DNA from: a bacterium Ga0077546
GTDB taxonomy: Bacteria; Cyanobacteriota; Vampirovibrionia; Obscuribacterales; Obscuribacteraceae
Reading direction: 5' to 3'
DNA: 42,033 nucleotides
Assembly (NCBI GenBank): GCA_001464165.1
Contig: LNEX01000387.1
Location: forward strand, 1 to 42,033
Shown here: positions 1-7,485 of the stretch, one piece after another
Layout: each line of letters opens with the position of its first letter
Numbering within the stretch: position 1 is the stretch's first letter
Program-made: the position numbers and the translations under genes
The notes under the pieces: generated by a model
The model's input: the letters and a program-made list of their open reading frames with translations, nothing else
Told to the model about the DNA's origin: nothing
Databases searched by the model: none

Positions 1-252
1 TGGGTCTGGGTCGTAGGCTAGCAAGTATGTTGTGTCGACTGGTGTGTTTGGGTTTGTCGCTGCGGCTAGCCTGACTTCCGCGTTGTCGTCATGAGCGAGT
101 CTTTCTAAGACTTCTCTCGGTGTGTTAGGGTTTTCTGCAACTCGTACTCTAATTTTGAAATTTATGTTTCGAGCTAGCTTTTTCAATTCTCTTGGTTCAG
201 TTTCTGGATTACTTGCTTTGAGATATTTTTCGATTTTGTAGATAGTGTTCAT
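1..252 (-). CDS. LRV/HEAT-like repeat protein, partial (C-terminus beyond window)
   Basis: The frame is open from an ATG at 250-252 to the window edge, giving 84 codons with the 3' end missing. A strong Shine-Dalgarno (GGAGGT on the minus strand) lies about 7 bases upstream, so the start is well supported. After a short N-terminal helix come repeats of about 24 residues with the pattern N-P-N-T-P-x-x-x-L-x-x-L-A-x-D-x-x-x-x-V-R-x-A-x-A, typical of leucine-rich-repeat-variant (LRV) or HEAT-like helical solenoids that act as protein-binding scaffolds. The same repeat pattern occurs in the gene at 13370-14032, so the two are probably paralogues. No enzymatic motif is visible. Function unknown. 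Confidence 0.75.
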   Translation of the reverse strand, partial: MNTIYKIEKYLKASNPETEPRELKKLARNINFKIRVRVAENPNTPREVLERLAHDDNAEVRLAAATNPNTPVDTTYLLAYDPDP

Positions 253-450
253 TTAAACCACCTCCGCTCCTTAATGGGATGATTTTTCTGTTGTGTAATT
301 AAACGTATCGAAAGCGCAATTAATTCAACTGAAGTAAAGATCAACTCCTTTAGTTCTGATGAATAGTGAATATGCGAGAGAGTCGCTGAATATTTTCATT
401 TCAGACTCCAATTTTTTTATAACAAAAAACGCGAAACCTGACAAGTATTT

Positions 451-804
451 TTAATCTTTTGCTTTTGTGATGATGACAAAGCTTTTGACTTTGCTGTCTT
501 TGCCGAACGAAATCACAATGTTGTCGAATACTTTGTACTTAGAACCATCGTCTGTAATTAAATACATAAGCTCATCTTGCTTCTCGCTGTAGCTGCCATT
601 GCCTAGGCTCTTCTCCACTTCGGCTCTATCCATGCCGAGCAAATTTGGCGCAATTTTTGCGATGCTCGCCCAGCGCTCTGCTGTGGTTTTTCCTGCCACA
701 AAGTTGCCCCAGCTAGCTTTGTCTTTCGCTGCTGCTTCCATTGCAATTGAACAGTTGAATGACAATACTGCGATAGTAGCAAGGACAAAAATAGCTTTTT
801 TCAT
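451..804 (-). CDS. small secreted hypothetical protein
   Basis: A 117-residue protein with a clear signal peptide: Lys-Lys after the start, a hydrophobic core, and a likely cleavage near the Ala-rich stretch at residues 21-26. The mature part is about 90 residues. It has a pattern (Ala-x-Ile-Ala-Pro-Asn-Leu-Leu-Gly-Met, then Glu-Val-Glu-Lys-x-Leu-Gly) recalling the helix-helix-beta start of small BamE/SmpA-type folds, where a Gly-Met/Glu-Val segment precedes strands. That resemblance is weak and is only a suggestion. The upstream Shine-Dalgarno is poor (AGGT). It may be co-directional with, but is separately spaced from, the LRV-repeat gene 198 bases downstream. I do not recognise the family. 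Confidence 0.6.
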   Translation of the reverse strand: MKKAIFVLATIAVLSFNCSIAMEAAAKDKASWGNFVAGKTTAERWASIAKIAPNLLGMDRAEVEKSLGNGSYSEKQDELMYLITDDGSKYKVFDNIVISFGKDSKVKSFVIITKAKD

Positions 805-921
805 ATAACCTGTTTCTATCTTCGGAGAATGATGAAAGCGAATTTTAGCATCACTGACTTCCCGATAGTTGCCAGTAGGTTAAAAATCTTCGCTGTCTCC
901 ATTTTTCAATGATTGGGCTTC

Positions 922-1422
922 TTATTTCAATCGTTTTTCGAAGCAAAGAAAGCGCAGGCCTTCGCGGAAGGCCAGGCTGATTTCGCCGCAGAGAACATAG
1001 CCTAGTTTAGGAAAGAGTCTTTGGGTTGCCCGGTTGTTGGTATTGGTATCAACTCTAAGGGTGGCTATTTCTCGCTCATGAGCCAGACGTTCGGCTTTTT
1101 GCATTAATTCTGCTGCTACCCCTTGGCCCTGAAAGTCAGGGTCGACAGCGAGGCGGTGCACTACAATGGCCGTTTCGCTGGTGTCCCAAACTTGGGCATA
1201 TTCAGGCTCTTGAGTTGTGGTTATGGCGGCCACACCGGCTAACTTACCATTGCTTTCGGCTAGCCATAACTGTCCTAAGGCAACGTCTCGTAGGAATATC
1301 TCAGGGTTTGGATAGTTATTATCCCATTGCAGATTTCCGCCAGCGCGCATTAAAGGCACGACCCTCTTCACTAGCGACATTACAGCGGCAACATCGTCAA
1401 TTGTTGCTTCCCTAATCTGCAT
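922..1422 (-). CDS. GNAT family N-acetyltransferase
   Basis: A 166-residue single-domain GNAT protein, the usual family length. The acetyl-CoA binding motif A is visible at about residues 89-112 (His-Arg-Leu-Ala-Val-Asp-Pro-Asp-Phe-Gln-Gly-Gln-Gly-Val-Ala), followed by the helix that packs under the pantetheine arm. Near the C-terminus is the Asn-Arg-Ala-x-x-Leu-Phe-x-Lys-Leu-Gly-Tyr motif B region. The substrate cannot be read from the sequence. The start ATG at 1422 is supported by an AAGGAG six bases upstream on the minus strand. It is divergent from the peroxidase-like gene at 1537; the 114-base region between them carries a triplicated 17-base repeat. Catalysis in this family is transfer of acetyl from acetyl-CoA to an amine. 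Confidence 0.85.
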   Translation of the reverse strand: MQIREATIDDVAAVMSLVKRVVPLMRAGGNLQWDNNYPNPEIFLRDVALGQLWLAESNGKLAGVAAITTTQEPEYAQVWDTSETAIVVHRLAVDPDFQGQGVAAELMQKAERLAHEREIATLRVDTNTNNRATQRLFPKLGYVLCGEISLAFREGLRFLCFEKRLK

Positions 1423-1453
1423 CGTCTCTCCTTGGTTCTATATGCAATACAAT

Positions 1454-1502
1454 TGTAGGATTTTAGCGGGTGTAGGATTTTAGCGGGTGTAGGATTTTAG
1501 CG
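1454..1502. repeat. triplicated 17-bp direct repeat
   Basis: The unit TGTAGGATTTTAGCGGG is present at 1454-1470 and 1471-1487, and as a 15-base third copy at 1488-1502. The copies are perfect over their shared length and head to tail. The array lies in the 114-base divergent intergenic region between the GNAT gene and the peroxidase-like gene, ending 21 bases before the latter's Shine-Dalgarno. It could arise by slippage or be a regulatory array; nothing in the sequence decides this. Confidence 0.9.
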
Positions 1503-1536
1503 TGCCAAACAGCTTGTTACTTTAGGAGAATAATTG

Positions 1537-2115
1537 ATGACCTGGATCAAGACATGCCCAGTATCAGAATCAACATTACTACAAGAGATTTTGGCCGAGT
1601 CCATGAGCCAATATCCGGCTGAATACAGAATACCTGTTGAAGCGCTTGGTGACGCTGACAGTAAAGATGAGGGTGCGGGTATTGTCATGGCCCATAGTCT
1701 GATACCTGAGGCACTTCGCCATGCCTTTTCGACCTTTGCCAAGTTGATGGATCCGCAGCTGCCACTTTCGCGCCGTCAGCATGAGCTTATTGCCGGCACA
1801 GTGTCGACGCTCAACAAGTGCTTTTACTGACTGGAGTCTCATACGGAGTTTCTCCGTCGCGTTACTCTGGATGAGTCGCTAAAAGAGGCTATTAAGAAAG
1901 ACTACCGTACCGCTCCGATCAGCGCAGAAGAGCTAGTTATGCTTGATTATGCAGCGAAATTGACGTTAACGCCGGCCCAAGTTTGTCGCGCTGACATTGA
2001 TGCTTTGCGAGCGGCAGGCTTTGACGATACGGCGATATTGCAGATTAATCTGATCGCTTCGTGGTTCAATTATATTAATCGTGTGGCCGATGGTTTGGGG
2101 GTCGGACGCGAGTAG
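1537..2115 (+). CDS. AhpD-like peroxidase-related protein; candidate selenoprotein (in-frame TGA at CxxU)
   Basis: The frame runs from ATG 1537 (AGGAG at 1524-1528, 8 bases upstream) to TAG 2113-2115 and is interrupted only by TGA at 1828-1830. On both sides the translation matches one family, the carboxymuconolactone-decarboxylase/AhpD-like peroxidase-related enzymes. Before the TGA stands Pro-Leu-Ser-Arg-Arg-Gln-His-Glu-Leu-Ile-Ala and then Asn-Lys-Cys-Phe-Tyr; after it Leu-Glu-Ser-His, and the C-terminus ends with Phe-Asn-Tyr-Ile-Asn-Arg-Val-Ala-Asp-Gly-Leu-Gly-Val. In relatives the active site is Cys-x-Tyr-Cys followed three residues later by His. Here the TGA falls exactly at the second Cys (residue 98, partner Cys95). 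Total length of 192 residues is normal. Either UGA is read as selenocysteine, or a single substitution has killed the gene. A hairpin begins 12 bases after the TGA. SelA/B/C/D genes are not in this window. Confidence 0.7.
1843..1857 (+). promoter_or_regulatory. candidate bacterial SECIS hairpin
   Basis: A perfect 6-bp stem, ACGGAG (1843-1848) with CTCCGT (1852-1857), closes a TTT loop and begins 12 bases after the in-frame TGA at 1828-1830. If the two inner pairs open, the loop becomes AGTTTCT, starting 16 bases after the TGA with G in its second position. This is roughly the spacing and loop G described for bacterial SECIS elements. The fit is partial: the fully paired form has no loop G. 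The coding sequence here is also constrained by the protein. Confidence 0.4.
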
Positions 2116-2167
2116 AAAGCAGACATTAATCGAGTTTAGCCGCATTTTGCCGATCGGGGTTGAGCCT

Positions 2168-2542
2168 ATGCACGCACTAGATTTCTTTGCTAACGCCGTG
2201 TGCTGCAATGTCTATTTGGCTATTTGTGCCCTTTTCTTTATACATTTGGCTGCCAAATTGCACCCCGGCAAACTAATTGTGTCGGCCACTCTTTTGCGTG
2301 CCATTGTTTTTGCTTTGACTTTCGTTTTTTGTCATCCAGCTGTCGTGTCGAGATGGCCCAATAGCTATTATGTTTTTTTGTTTTCCCTGCCACTGTTACC
2401 GGTAGTCGGGGCGTTACTTTTCTTTCCTGGCCGCGCTCGCTTTGCTTTAGCCGGTTTGTTCATGCTTGTGGCGTTGTGTTTTCTTGAGTGCGGGCGCAGT
2501 ATACTTATGGACATTATTGATCCATCGAGGATGTTTCAGTAG
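2168..2542 (+). CDS. small polytopic membrane protein, unknown function
   Basis: From ATG 2168 the protein has 124 residues and is almost entirely hydrophobic, with about four predicted membrane segments separated by short basic loops. The frame is open further upstream (to 2081), but that part would overlap the end of the peroxidase-like gene and reads as ordinary soluble sequence, so the internal ATG was preferred. The Shine-Dalgarno (GGGGTTGAG) is weak. It starts 52 bases after the TAG of the candidate selenoprotein and could be transcribed with it. I do not recognise the family. It may be a small DoxX-like or other four-helix membrane protein, but no diagnostic motif is visible. Confidence 0.5.
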   Translation: MHALDFFANAVCCNVYLAICALFFIHLAAKLHPGKLIVSATLLRAIVFALTFVFCHPAVVSRWPNSYYVFLFSLPLLPVVGALLFFPGRARFALAGLFMLVALCFLECGRSILMDIIDPSRMFQ

Positions 2543-2673
2543 CTTTTTGCGCTCTTTGCATTTAACCAAAAGGATGATGGCTCCTGCCAATTTATACCGC
2601 CTGGTAGGGATGTTTTACTCTTGGGTATCAACCATAATGGTGAGTGAAAATGTTCTAGCCTAAGGAGCTGCAA

Positions 2674-3570
2674 TGAAACCTGGTTCTTTTCTGCTGCCAA
2701 TTAATGGCTTGGTCTTTGGCCAGTAAATATCAGTCGAAAGTAACGGCTCAACATACTATTGATATTTTTGGCACACTGCAGTTTTTAGGTCAAGAAAAGG
2801 CTGGCTTAATTGGTTCTGGGCCTTATGTCGCAGCTTACGAGAGCATTTGTAATTCGCTGCGGGCAATTGCCAGTAAGTTGGAAGATTCGTATTCTGCTCG
2901 GGCTGCTTCTCATCATGTCGAGTCAACCTTTATTTGCACTGAGGGTGATCCCGTTGAAGAAGTCTGCAAATTGGCTACAGACCATGATCTGCTAGTGGTT
3001 GGTTACCGCAAGCGCACAGCTGTTGACTATCCTGCCTGCCAAGGCATAAAGCTCTCGCGCGCTGAGCGCTTGGCGCACTTGTCACCGATTCCAATTTTGT
3101 TTGTACAGAAGCCAATTCAAGCAATTACTGAGTTTGCTATTTTTGTTTCTATGGATCATATGAACATCAATTGGCTAAAAAATTGTATGCACTCTGCCCT
3201 CGCTGTTGGTGCCAATTATAGTGTGACAATTTTGGCGTCGGGAGTGCATGAAGAGCCAGCCGCTTCGTTTGTGCGCGACTTAATTGCTGCTGATGATGAA
3301 ATAGAAGAGGAATGTATAAAGATACTGCCTTTGCCTGAACATGGTGGCCTTCTCAATTTTAGTCAGATGAAAAACACTGTCGATCACGGTCGTGTTATTG
3401 TCTTGCCTACCATCGATTCTGGTGAGCACCGCATTACTTCCACCGGCGAATGCCCCACCGCGCTACTGCGGCGGGTGGCATTTGAGACCGTTCTGCTTTG
3501 GCCTGAAGAATTTACCAGGCCGCTGTTTAAGGGCGAAACAGTGCTACTCAAGGCTGGCTGGTATGACTGA
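2674..3570 (+). CDS. tandem-domain universal stress protein, N-terminally shortened
   Basis: A two-domain UspA-family protein, 298 residues when started at ATG 2674 (AGGAG at 2664-2668) rather than at the internal ATG 2704. The extended start adds Met-Lys-Pro-Gly-Ser-Phe-Leu-Leu-Pro-Leu, which aligns with the first strand of the paralogue at 8847. Compared with that paralogue, about 11 residues are missing directly after this strand, including its Asp-Gly-Ser stretch. After that the two align: Val-Thr-Ala-Gln-His-x-Ile-Asp in the first domain and Gly-x-His-Glu-Glu-Pro in the second. The second domain lacks the G-2x-G-9x-G(S/T) ATP-binding signature, so it is probably not an ATP-binding type. 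It sits 32 bases upstream of the cation ATPase. Role inferred: cytoplasmic stress or energy-state signalling. Confidence 0.8.
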
Positions 3571-3602
3571 CTTGTGTATTATGACTAATATTATTGATAG
3601 GT

Positions 3603-6404
3603 ATGCCCATCGCCTCGCAGTTTAAAGACCTGGCTAGCGTAGAGAACCTTGACGCGTCTGCAGCGATTGAGGCTCTTGATACTACTGCTGATGGGCTCAG
3701 TTCCGCGCAAGTGGATGATCGCCTGAAGCTATATGGTTTGAATACAATTCAGACGCTGGCTAAGAAGTCGCTAGTAAAAGTATTCTTTGCTAATTTCGTA
3801 CACTTAATGGCTTGGCTGCTTTGGGTTGCCGGAGCCCTGGCTTTTTTAGCGGGGATGCCGCAGCTCGGTATTGCAGTCTGGATGGTTAATGTGATTAACG
3901 GCTGCTTTAGCTTCTGGCAAGAGTTTCAGGCTGGCAAAGCAACAGAGGCGCTACTTAGTCTGTTGCCTCTCAATGCTCACGTAATTAGGTCTGGCCAAGA
4001 GCTTCTCGTGCCGGCTCAGCAACTAGTGCCTGGCGATATCATTGTGCTGGCTGAAGGTGATGCTATTTCTGCTGACTGCCGAATTGTCAGTGCATCAAGG
4101 TTGGCAGTAGATGAGTCGACTCTTTCAGGTGAGGCTCGGCCGGTGCGAAAATTGGCAGAAGCATTGGCGGCCAACGACTTTTCTGGAAGTAATTTCTTGT
4201 TTGCTGGCACTAGTGTCATTGCTGGTACTTGTCGAGCCGTGGTTTGCAAAACCGCTATGAATACTCGCTTTGGTAAGATTGCCCGCTTGACACAGTCAGT
4301 TAGCGAGCAGTCGAGCCCACTGCAAAACGAGATGGCTCGGGTGACAAGGATGATAAGCATTCTTGCCACTGCCATTGGTATCTTTTTTTTTCTATTGGCT
4401 GTGCTGTTTGCACATGTCCATCCTCGTGAAGGATTTATCTTCGCCATAGGAATGGTCGTGGCCTTTATACCTGAGGGCATGTTGCCTACTATCAGTTTGT
4501 CGTTGGCTTTGGGTGTGCAGCAAATGGCCAAGCGCAATGCTCTAATCAAAAAGTTGTCTGCGGTAGAAACGCTGGGTTGCACTAATGTAATTTGTTCAGA
4601 TAAAACCGGTACGATTACTCAAAACAAAATGACAGTGCAGCGAATATGGACAGATGGTGCTGAATATAAGCTGAGTGGTCTTGGCTACTCGCCTTTGGGG
4701 GAAATTTCAAAACTAGAGGGCACTAGCATTGACGATGGCAATTTGCGCTTCGAGAAAGAGATTCTTGAGAAAGTATTGACTGCTAGTTCGCGTTGTAGCA
4801 ACGCTAGGTTGACGCCACCAAAGTCAAATGCTGAGGCTGGTGCCTGGCAGATATTAGGAGACCCGACTGAAGCGGCCCTGCTCGTGGCTGCACGTAAAGG
4901 TGGTATTGGCCAAGAACATCAGTTTTTTGATGTGCCGAGAATTTGTGAGATTCCCTTTGATTCTATTCGCAAGCGTATGAGTACTGTCTATGATCATAAG
5001 GGTTCGCGCATACTCTACCTAAAAGGAGCACCTGCGGAGGTGCTTAGCCGCTGCACTGTTTTGGAGGGGGGAGAGGGCCCGCGGCAGATGAAAGAGAATG
5101 ATCGTCAGATCATTATGGCCGTTAATGACCGCTATGCTCGTGAGGGTTTGCGTGTTTTGGCTATGGCTCAAAGAATGCTGCCTATTGGCTGTGATTTGGC
5201 TCCCGATTCACTTGAGGTTGAGCTTTCATTTTGTGGGCTTGTAGCCATGTGGGACCCACCCCATGACGGTGTTGCTGAAGCGGTGCAAAAGTGTCACAGT
5301 GCTGGTATCAAAATAGTTATGATCACTGGCGATTATGGCCTTACTGCTGAGAGTATCGCGCGTAAAGTCGGCATAGTAAGAGATAATTGTCGTGTCATTA
5401 CTGGTCGTGAGTTAGATACTCTTGATGATGGTGCCTTAGAGAAATTTCTTCACGATAATGTCATTTTCGCACGAGTAACCCCAGAGCATAAACTGCGCAT
5501 TGTTACTGCTTTTCAGTCTCTTGGTCTGATTGTTGCCGTCACTGGTGACGGCGTAAATGATGCTCCAGCATTGCGCAAAGGCGATATTGGAATAGCGATG
5601 GGAATTTCAGGCAGTGATGTTGCTCGCGAATCGGCCGATATGATTTTAACCGATGATAATTTCGCTTCTATTGTTAGCGCTGTTGAGCTTGGTCGGGCTG
5701 TTTATGCCAATATTAGAAAGTTCGCAATTTATGTCTTTAATAGCAACATGGCTGAAGCAGTGCCTTTCGTTGTCACTCTATTTAGTTTAGGCGCTATTCC
5801 TCTACCGTTGACAGTGATGCAAGTGCTCTCAGTCGATCTTGGTACCGATATGGTGCCGGCCTTAGGTCTAGGTACAGAGGCAGCCGAGCCTGGTTTAATG
5901 GATTGCCCTCCGCGCGATCTGAGCAAGCCACTGCTTGATTTACCCCTGCTTGCTCGGGCCCTACTTTGGTATGGATTAATAGAAGCAACGGCGGGAATGT
6001 CCTGCTATTTCTATGTCAATTATTTGCACGGTTGGCCGGGTGTACCTTTGGCTGAAGCTGGCAGCGATATCTATAGAATGGCTACGACCATGACCTTAAT
6101 GGGTATTGTTGCCGCGCAGGCCGGTGCTGTTCTCTGCTGCCGCAGTGACAGGCGCTCTTTGTTCAGTGCTGGACTATTCAGCAACAAACTCGTTCTTGTT
6201 GGTATCGGCACTGAGTTGCTATTGCTGCTTGTCTTGATTTATGTGCCATTCATGCAAGATATTTTTAATACTGCAGCGGTGGGCGCTCGCGAGTGGTGTT
6301 TTGCACTGCTTTGGGCACCGGTGATTATAATTTTGGATGAATTGCGCAAACTATACTTACGTATGTGTAAAGCTCATGTGTTAGGTGATCATCCCCTTGA
6401 TTGA
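3603..6404 (+). CDS. P-type (P2 family) cation-transporting ATPase
   Basis: A complete P-type ATPase of 933 residues from ATG 3603 (a TTG at 3594 is also in frame). It has an N-terminal cation-ATPase domain (about 15-85), a Ser-Gly-Glu-Ala actuator loop (Glu177; the usual form is TGES), Pro290-Glu-Gly in membrane helix 4, the phosphorylated Asp333 in DKTGT, ITGD in the P domain and GDGVND (Asp649/Asp653). Six helices follow in the C-terminal part. The PEG motif and the C-terminal Asp-Glu-Leu-Arg-Lys-Leu-Tyr-Leu segment match P2 enzymes of the Ca2+ or Na+/K+-like groups, not heavy-metal P1B pumps: there is no CPC and no metal-binding N-terminus. The ion cannot be fixed from sequence. It is flanked on both sides by universal stress proteins. 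Confidence 0.93.
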   Translation: MPIASQFKDLASVENLDASAAIEALDTTADGLSSAQVDDRLKLYGLNTIQTLAKKSLVKVFFANFVHLMAWLLWVAGALAFLAGMPQLGIAVWMVNVINGCFSFWQEFQAGKATEALLSLLPLNAHVIRSGQELLVPAQQLVPGDIIVLAEGDAISADCRIVSASRLAVDESTLSGEARPVRKLAEALAANDFSGSNFLFAGTSVIAGTCRAVVCKTAMNTRFGKIARLTQSVSEQSSPLQNEMARVTRMISILATAIGIFFFLLAVLFAHVHPREGFIFAIGMVVAFIPEGMLPTISLSLALGVQQMAKRNALIKKLSAVETLGCTNVICSDKTGTITQNKMTVQRIWTDGAEYKLSGLGYSPLGEISKLEGTSIDDGNLRFEKEILEKVLTASSRCSNARLTPPKSNAEAGAWQILGDPTEAALLVAARKGGIGQEHQFFDVPRICEIPFDSIRKRMSTVYDHKGSRILYLKGAPAEVLSRCTVLEGGEGPRQMKENDRQIIMAVNDRYAREGLRVLAMAQRMLPIGCDLAPDSLEVELSFCGLVAMWDPPHDGVAEAVQKCHSAGIKIVMITGDYGLTAESIARKVGIVRDNCRVITGRELDTLDDGALEKFLHDNVIFARVTPEHKLRIVTAFQSLGLIVAVTGDGVNDAPALRKGDIGIAMGISGSDVARESADMILTDDNFASIVSAVELGRAVYANIRKFAIYVFNSNMAEAVPFVVTLFSLGAIPLPLTVMQVLSVDLGTDMVPALGLGTEAAEPGLMDCPPRDLSKPLLDLPLLARALLWYGLIEATAGMSCYFYVNYLHGWPGVPLAEAGSDIYRMATTMTLMGIVAAQAGAVLCCRSDRRSLFSAGLFSNKLVLVGIGTELLLLLVLIYVPFMQDIFNTAAVGAREWCFALLWAPVIIILDELRKLYLRMCKAHVLGDHPLD

Positions 6405-6460
6405 TGGCTTTTAGTCGCTATTATGACAATCTAGTTAGTAACAGATTTGAGGTGCTCTCT

Positions 6461-6973
6461 ATGCGTGTTCTTGTTGCAATTGAAGATAAGCGCTTCGGCA
6501 AAGCTATTGTTGATTTTCTTGTTGCCCATCAATGGCAGGCTGGCACAATGTTCCGCCTCGTGCACGTGGTCGAGCCATCAGTGGTGGGCGATCAGGTTAC
6601 TGCAGTGTATGGCATCGGAGTTGAGAATGAGATTGTACAAGAGCGCTTGAATGATGGCTCGCTGATATTAAATCAGGTGAGAGAGCAACTGCAAGCTAAG
6701 TTTGGTACCGCTTATCCTGTTGAAGTGAATGTGATTAAGGGGCATCCCCATCATGCCATTTTAGATATTGCAGAAGAATGGCACAGTGACATGATTGTGC
6801 TTGGCTCGCATGGAAGACAAGGATTGACTCGCTTTGTGCTTGGTAGTGTGTCACTGTCAGTGGTATCCCATGCTCAGTGTACTGTTACCGTGGTGCGTTT
6901 GCCGAGGAACAGCAATTTAGCAGCAACGCCGGCATTGACTGAGCAAGCCGCGAAAGAGAAGAGTACTAGTTGA
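6461..6973 (+). CDS. single-domain universal stress protein (ATP-binding type)
   Basis: 170 residues from ATG 6461, chosen because GAGGTG lies at 6449-6454, six bases upstream, and Met-Arg-Val-Leu-Val-Ala-Ile is the typical first strand of UspA proteins. The frame is open 60 bases further upstream, overlapping the ATPase stop, but that extension resembles nothing. The C-terminal ATP-binding signature is intact: Gly-Ser-His-Gly-Arg-Gln-Gly, then nine residues further Gly-Ser-Val-Ser, ending Cys-Thr-Val-Thr-Val-Val. It is therefore of the nucleotide-binding subclass, unlike the two tandem Usp proteins in this cluster. It probably acts as a cytoplasmic energy or stress sensor, and may respond to the same conditions as the ATPase it follows. 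Confidence 0.88.
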   Translation: MRVLVAIEDKRFGKAIVDFLVAHQWQAGTMFRLVHVVEPSVVGDQVTAVYGIGVENEIVQERLNDGSLILNQVREQLQAKFGTAYPVEVNVIKGHPHHAILDIAEEWHSDMIVLGSHGRQGLTRFVLGSVSLSVVSHAQCTVTVVRLPRNSNLAATPALTEQAAKEKSTS

Positions 6974-6983
6974 GGATAGAGCC

Positions 6984-7445
6984 TTGCTACACAGAAAACT
7001 TCGTTTAATGGGCTATGTGCGCAGCGTTGGCTGTAGTGTTGACAATGATGAACAGCGTCGACTGATTGAACAATACTGCCACGAGCATGGTCATCACCTA
7101 GTAGGGTTTGCTCATGTTGATGAGGGAGACCCTGGCTTAGGCTTGCAGCAGGCTATCACTTCTCTTCATTCGTACGATGGCATTATCGCCTATGATCTCA
7201 ATCGTTTTGTGCATAGCATCGATGATCGTGTGGTTGAACTGCGTGCTCTTCTTGAGAGACTTCTGCATGAGGGTAAAGTTCTCATTACTCTTGTAGAGGG
7301 TATCGAAACCCTAACTGCTGGCGGTCAAGAAATTGTCATAGAACTGCTCTATAAGCTCGCGGATGGTCACAAGCAGTTAATGACTACGATTGTTGAGAGA
7401 AAGACTACGCCGCCGTATAAAGGGCCTAATTCTGACGAGTGGTGA
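6984..7445 (+). CDS. stand-alone serine-recombinase (resolvase) N-terminal-like domain, degenerate
   Basis: 153 residues matching only the catalytic domain of serine recombinases: Gly-Tyr-Val-Arg at the first strand, Asp-Glu-Gln-Arg-Arg-Leu-Ile-Glu-Gln-Tyr-Cys, Asp-Gly-Ile-Ile-Ala-Tyr-Asp-Leu-Asn-Arg-Phe (normally a V-x-x-L-D-R-L-A-R strand), and Val-Glu-Gly-Ile-Glu-Thr-Leu-Thr-Ala-Gly-Gly. The active-site region is altered. The Y-x-R-V-S-T motif reads Y-V-R-S-V-G, so the nucleophilic Ser is displaced, and the D-R-L-A-R motif reads N-R-F-V-H. There is no DNA-binding or long recombinase domain. A TTG start at 6984 is preceded by GAGGAT; an ATG at 7008 is the alternative. It is co-directional with the Usp/ATPase genes, 10 bases after the previous stop. 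Probably not an active recombinase. Confidence 0.7.
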   Translation: MLHRKLRLMGYVRSVGCSVDNDEQRRLIEQYCHEHGHHLVGFAHVDEGDPGLGLQQAITSLHSYDGIIAYDLNRFVHSIDDRVVELRALLERLLHEGKVLITLVEGIETLTAGGQEIVIELLYKLADGHKQLMTTIVERKTTPPYKGPNSDEW

Positions 7446-7485
7446 GGGGGCGTTGTCTAATTTCAGTGAAGGACTCAGAACTATT

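Noticed and set aside
1454..1502. CRISPR array
   Set aside because: The units are directly adjacent with no spacers and are only 17 bases long.
1828..1830. TGA read as a normal amino acid through an altered genetic code
   Set aside because: Other intact genes in the window (2674-3570, 33066-34601, 40667-41530) end in TGA, so TGA is a stop here; only a Sec-type local recoding or a mutation remains.
2466..2663. 65-codon plus-strand frame after the membrane protein gene
   Set aside because: It overlaps the membrane protein gene in another frame, has no ribosome-binding site and no recognisable content.
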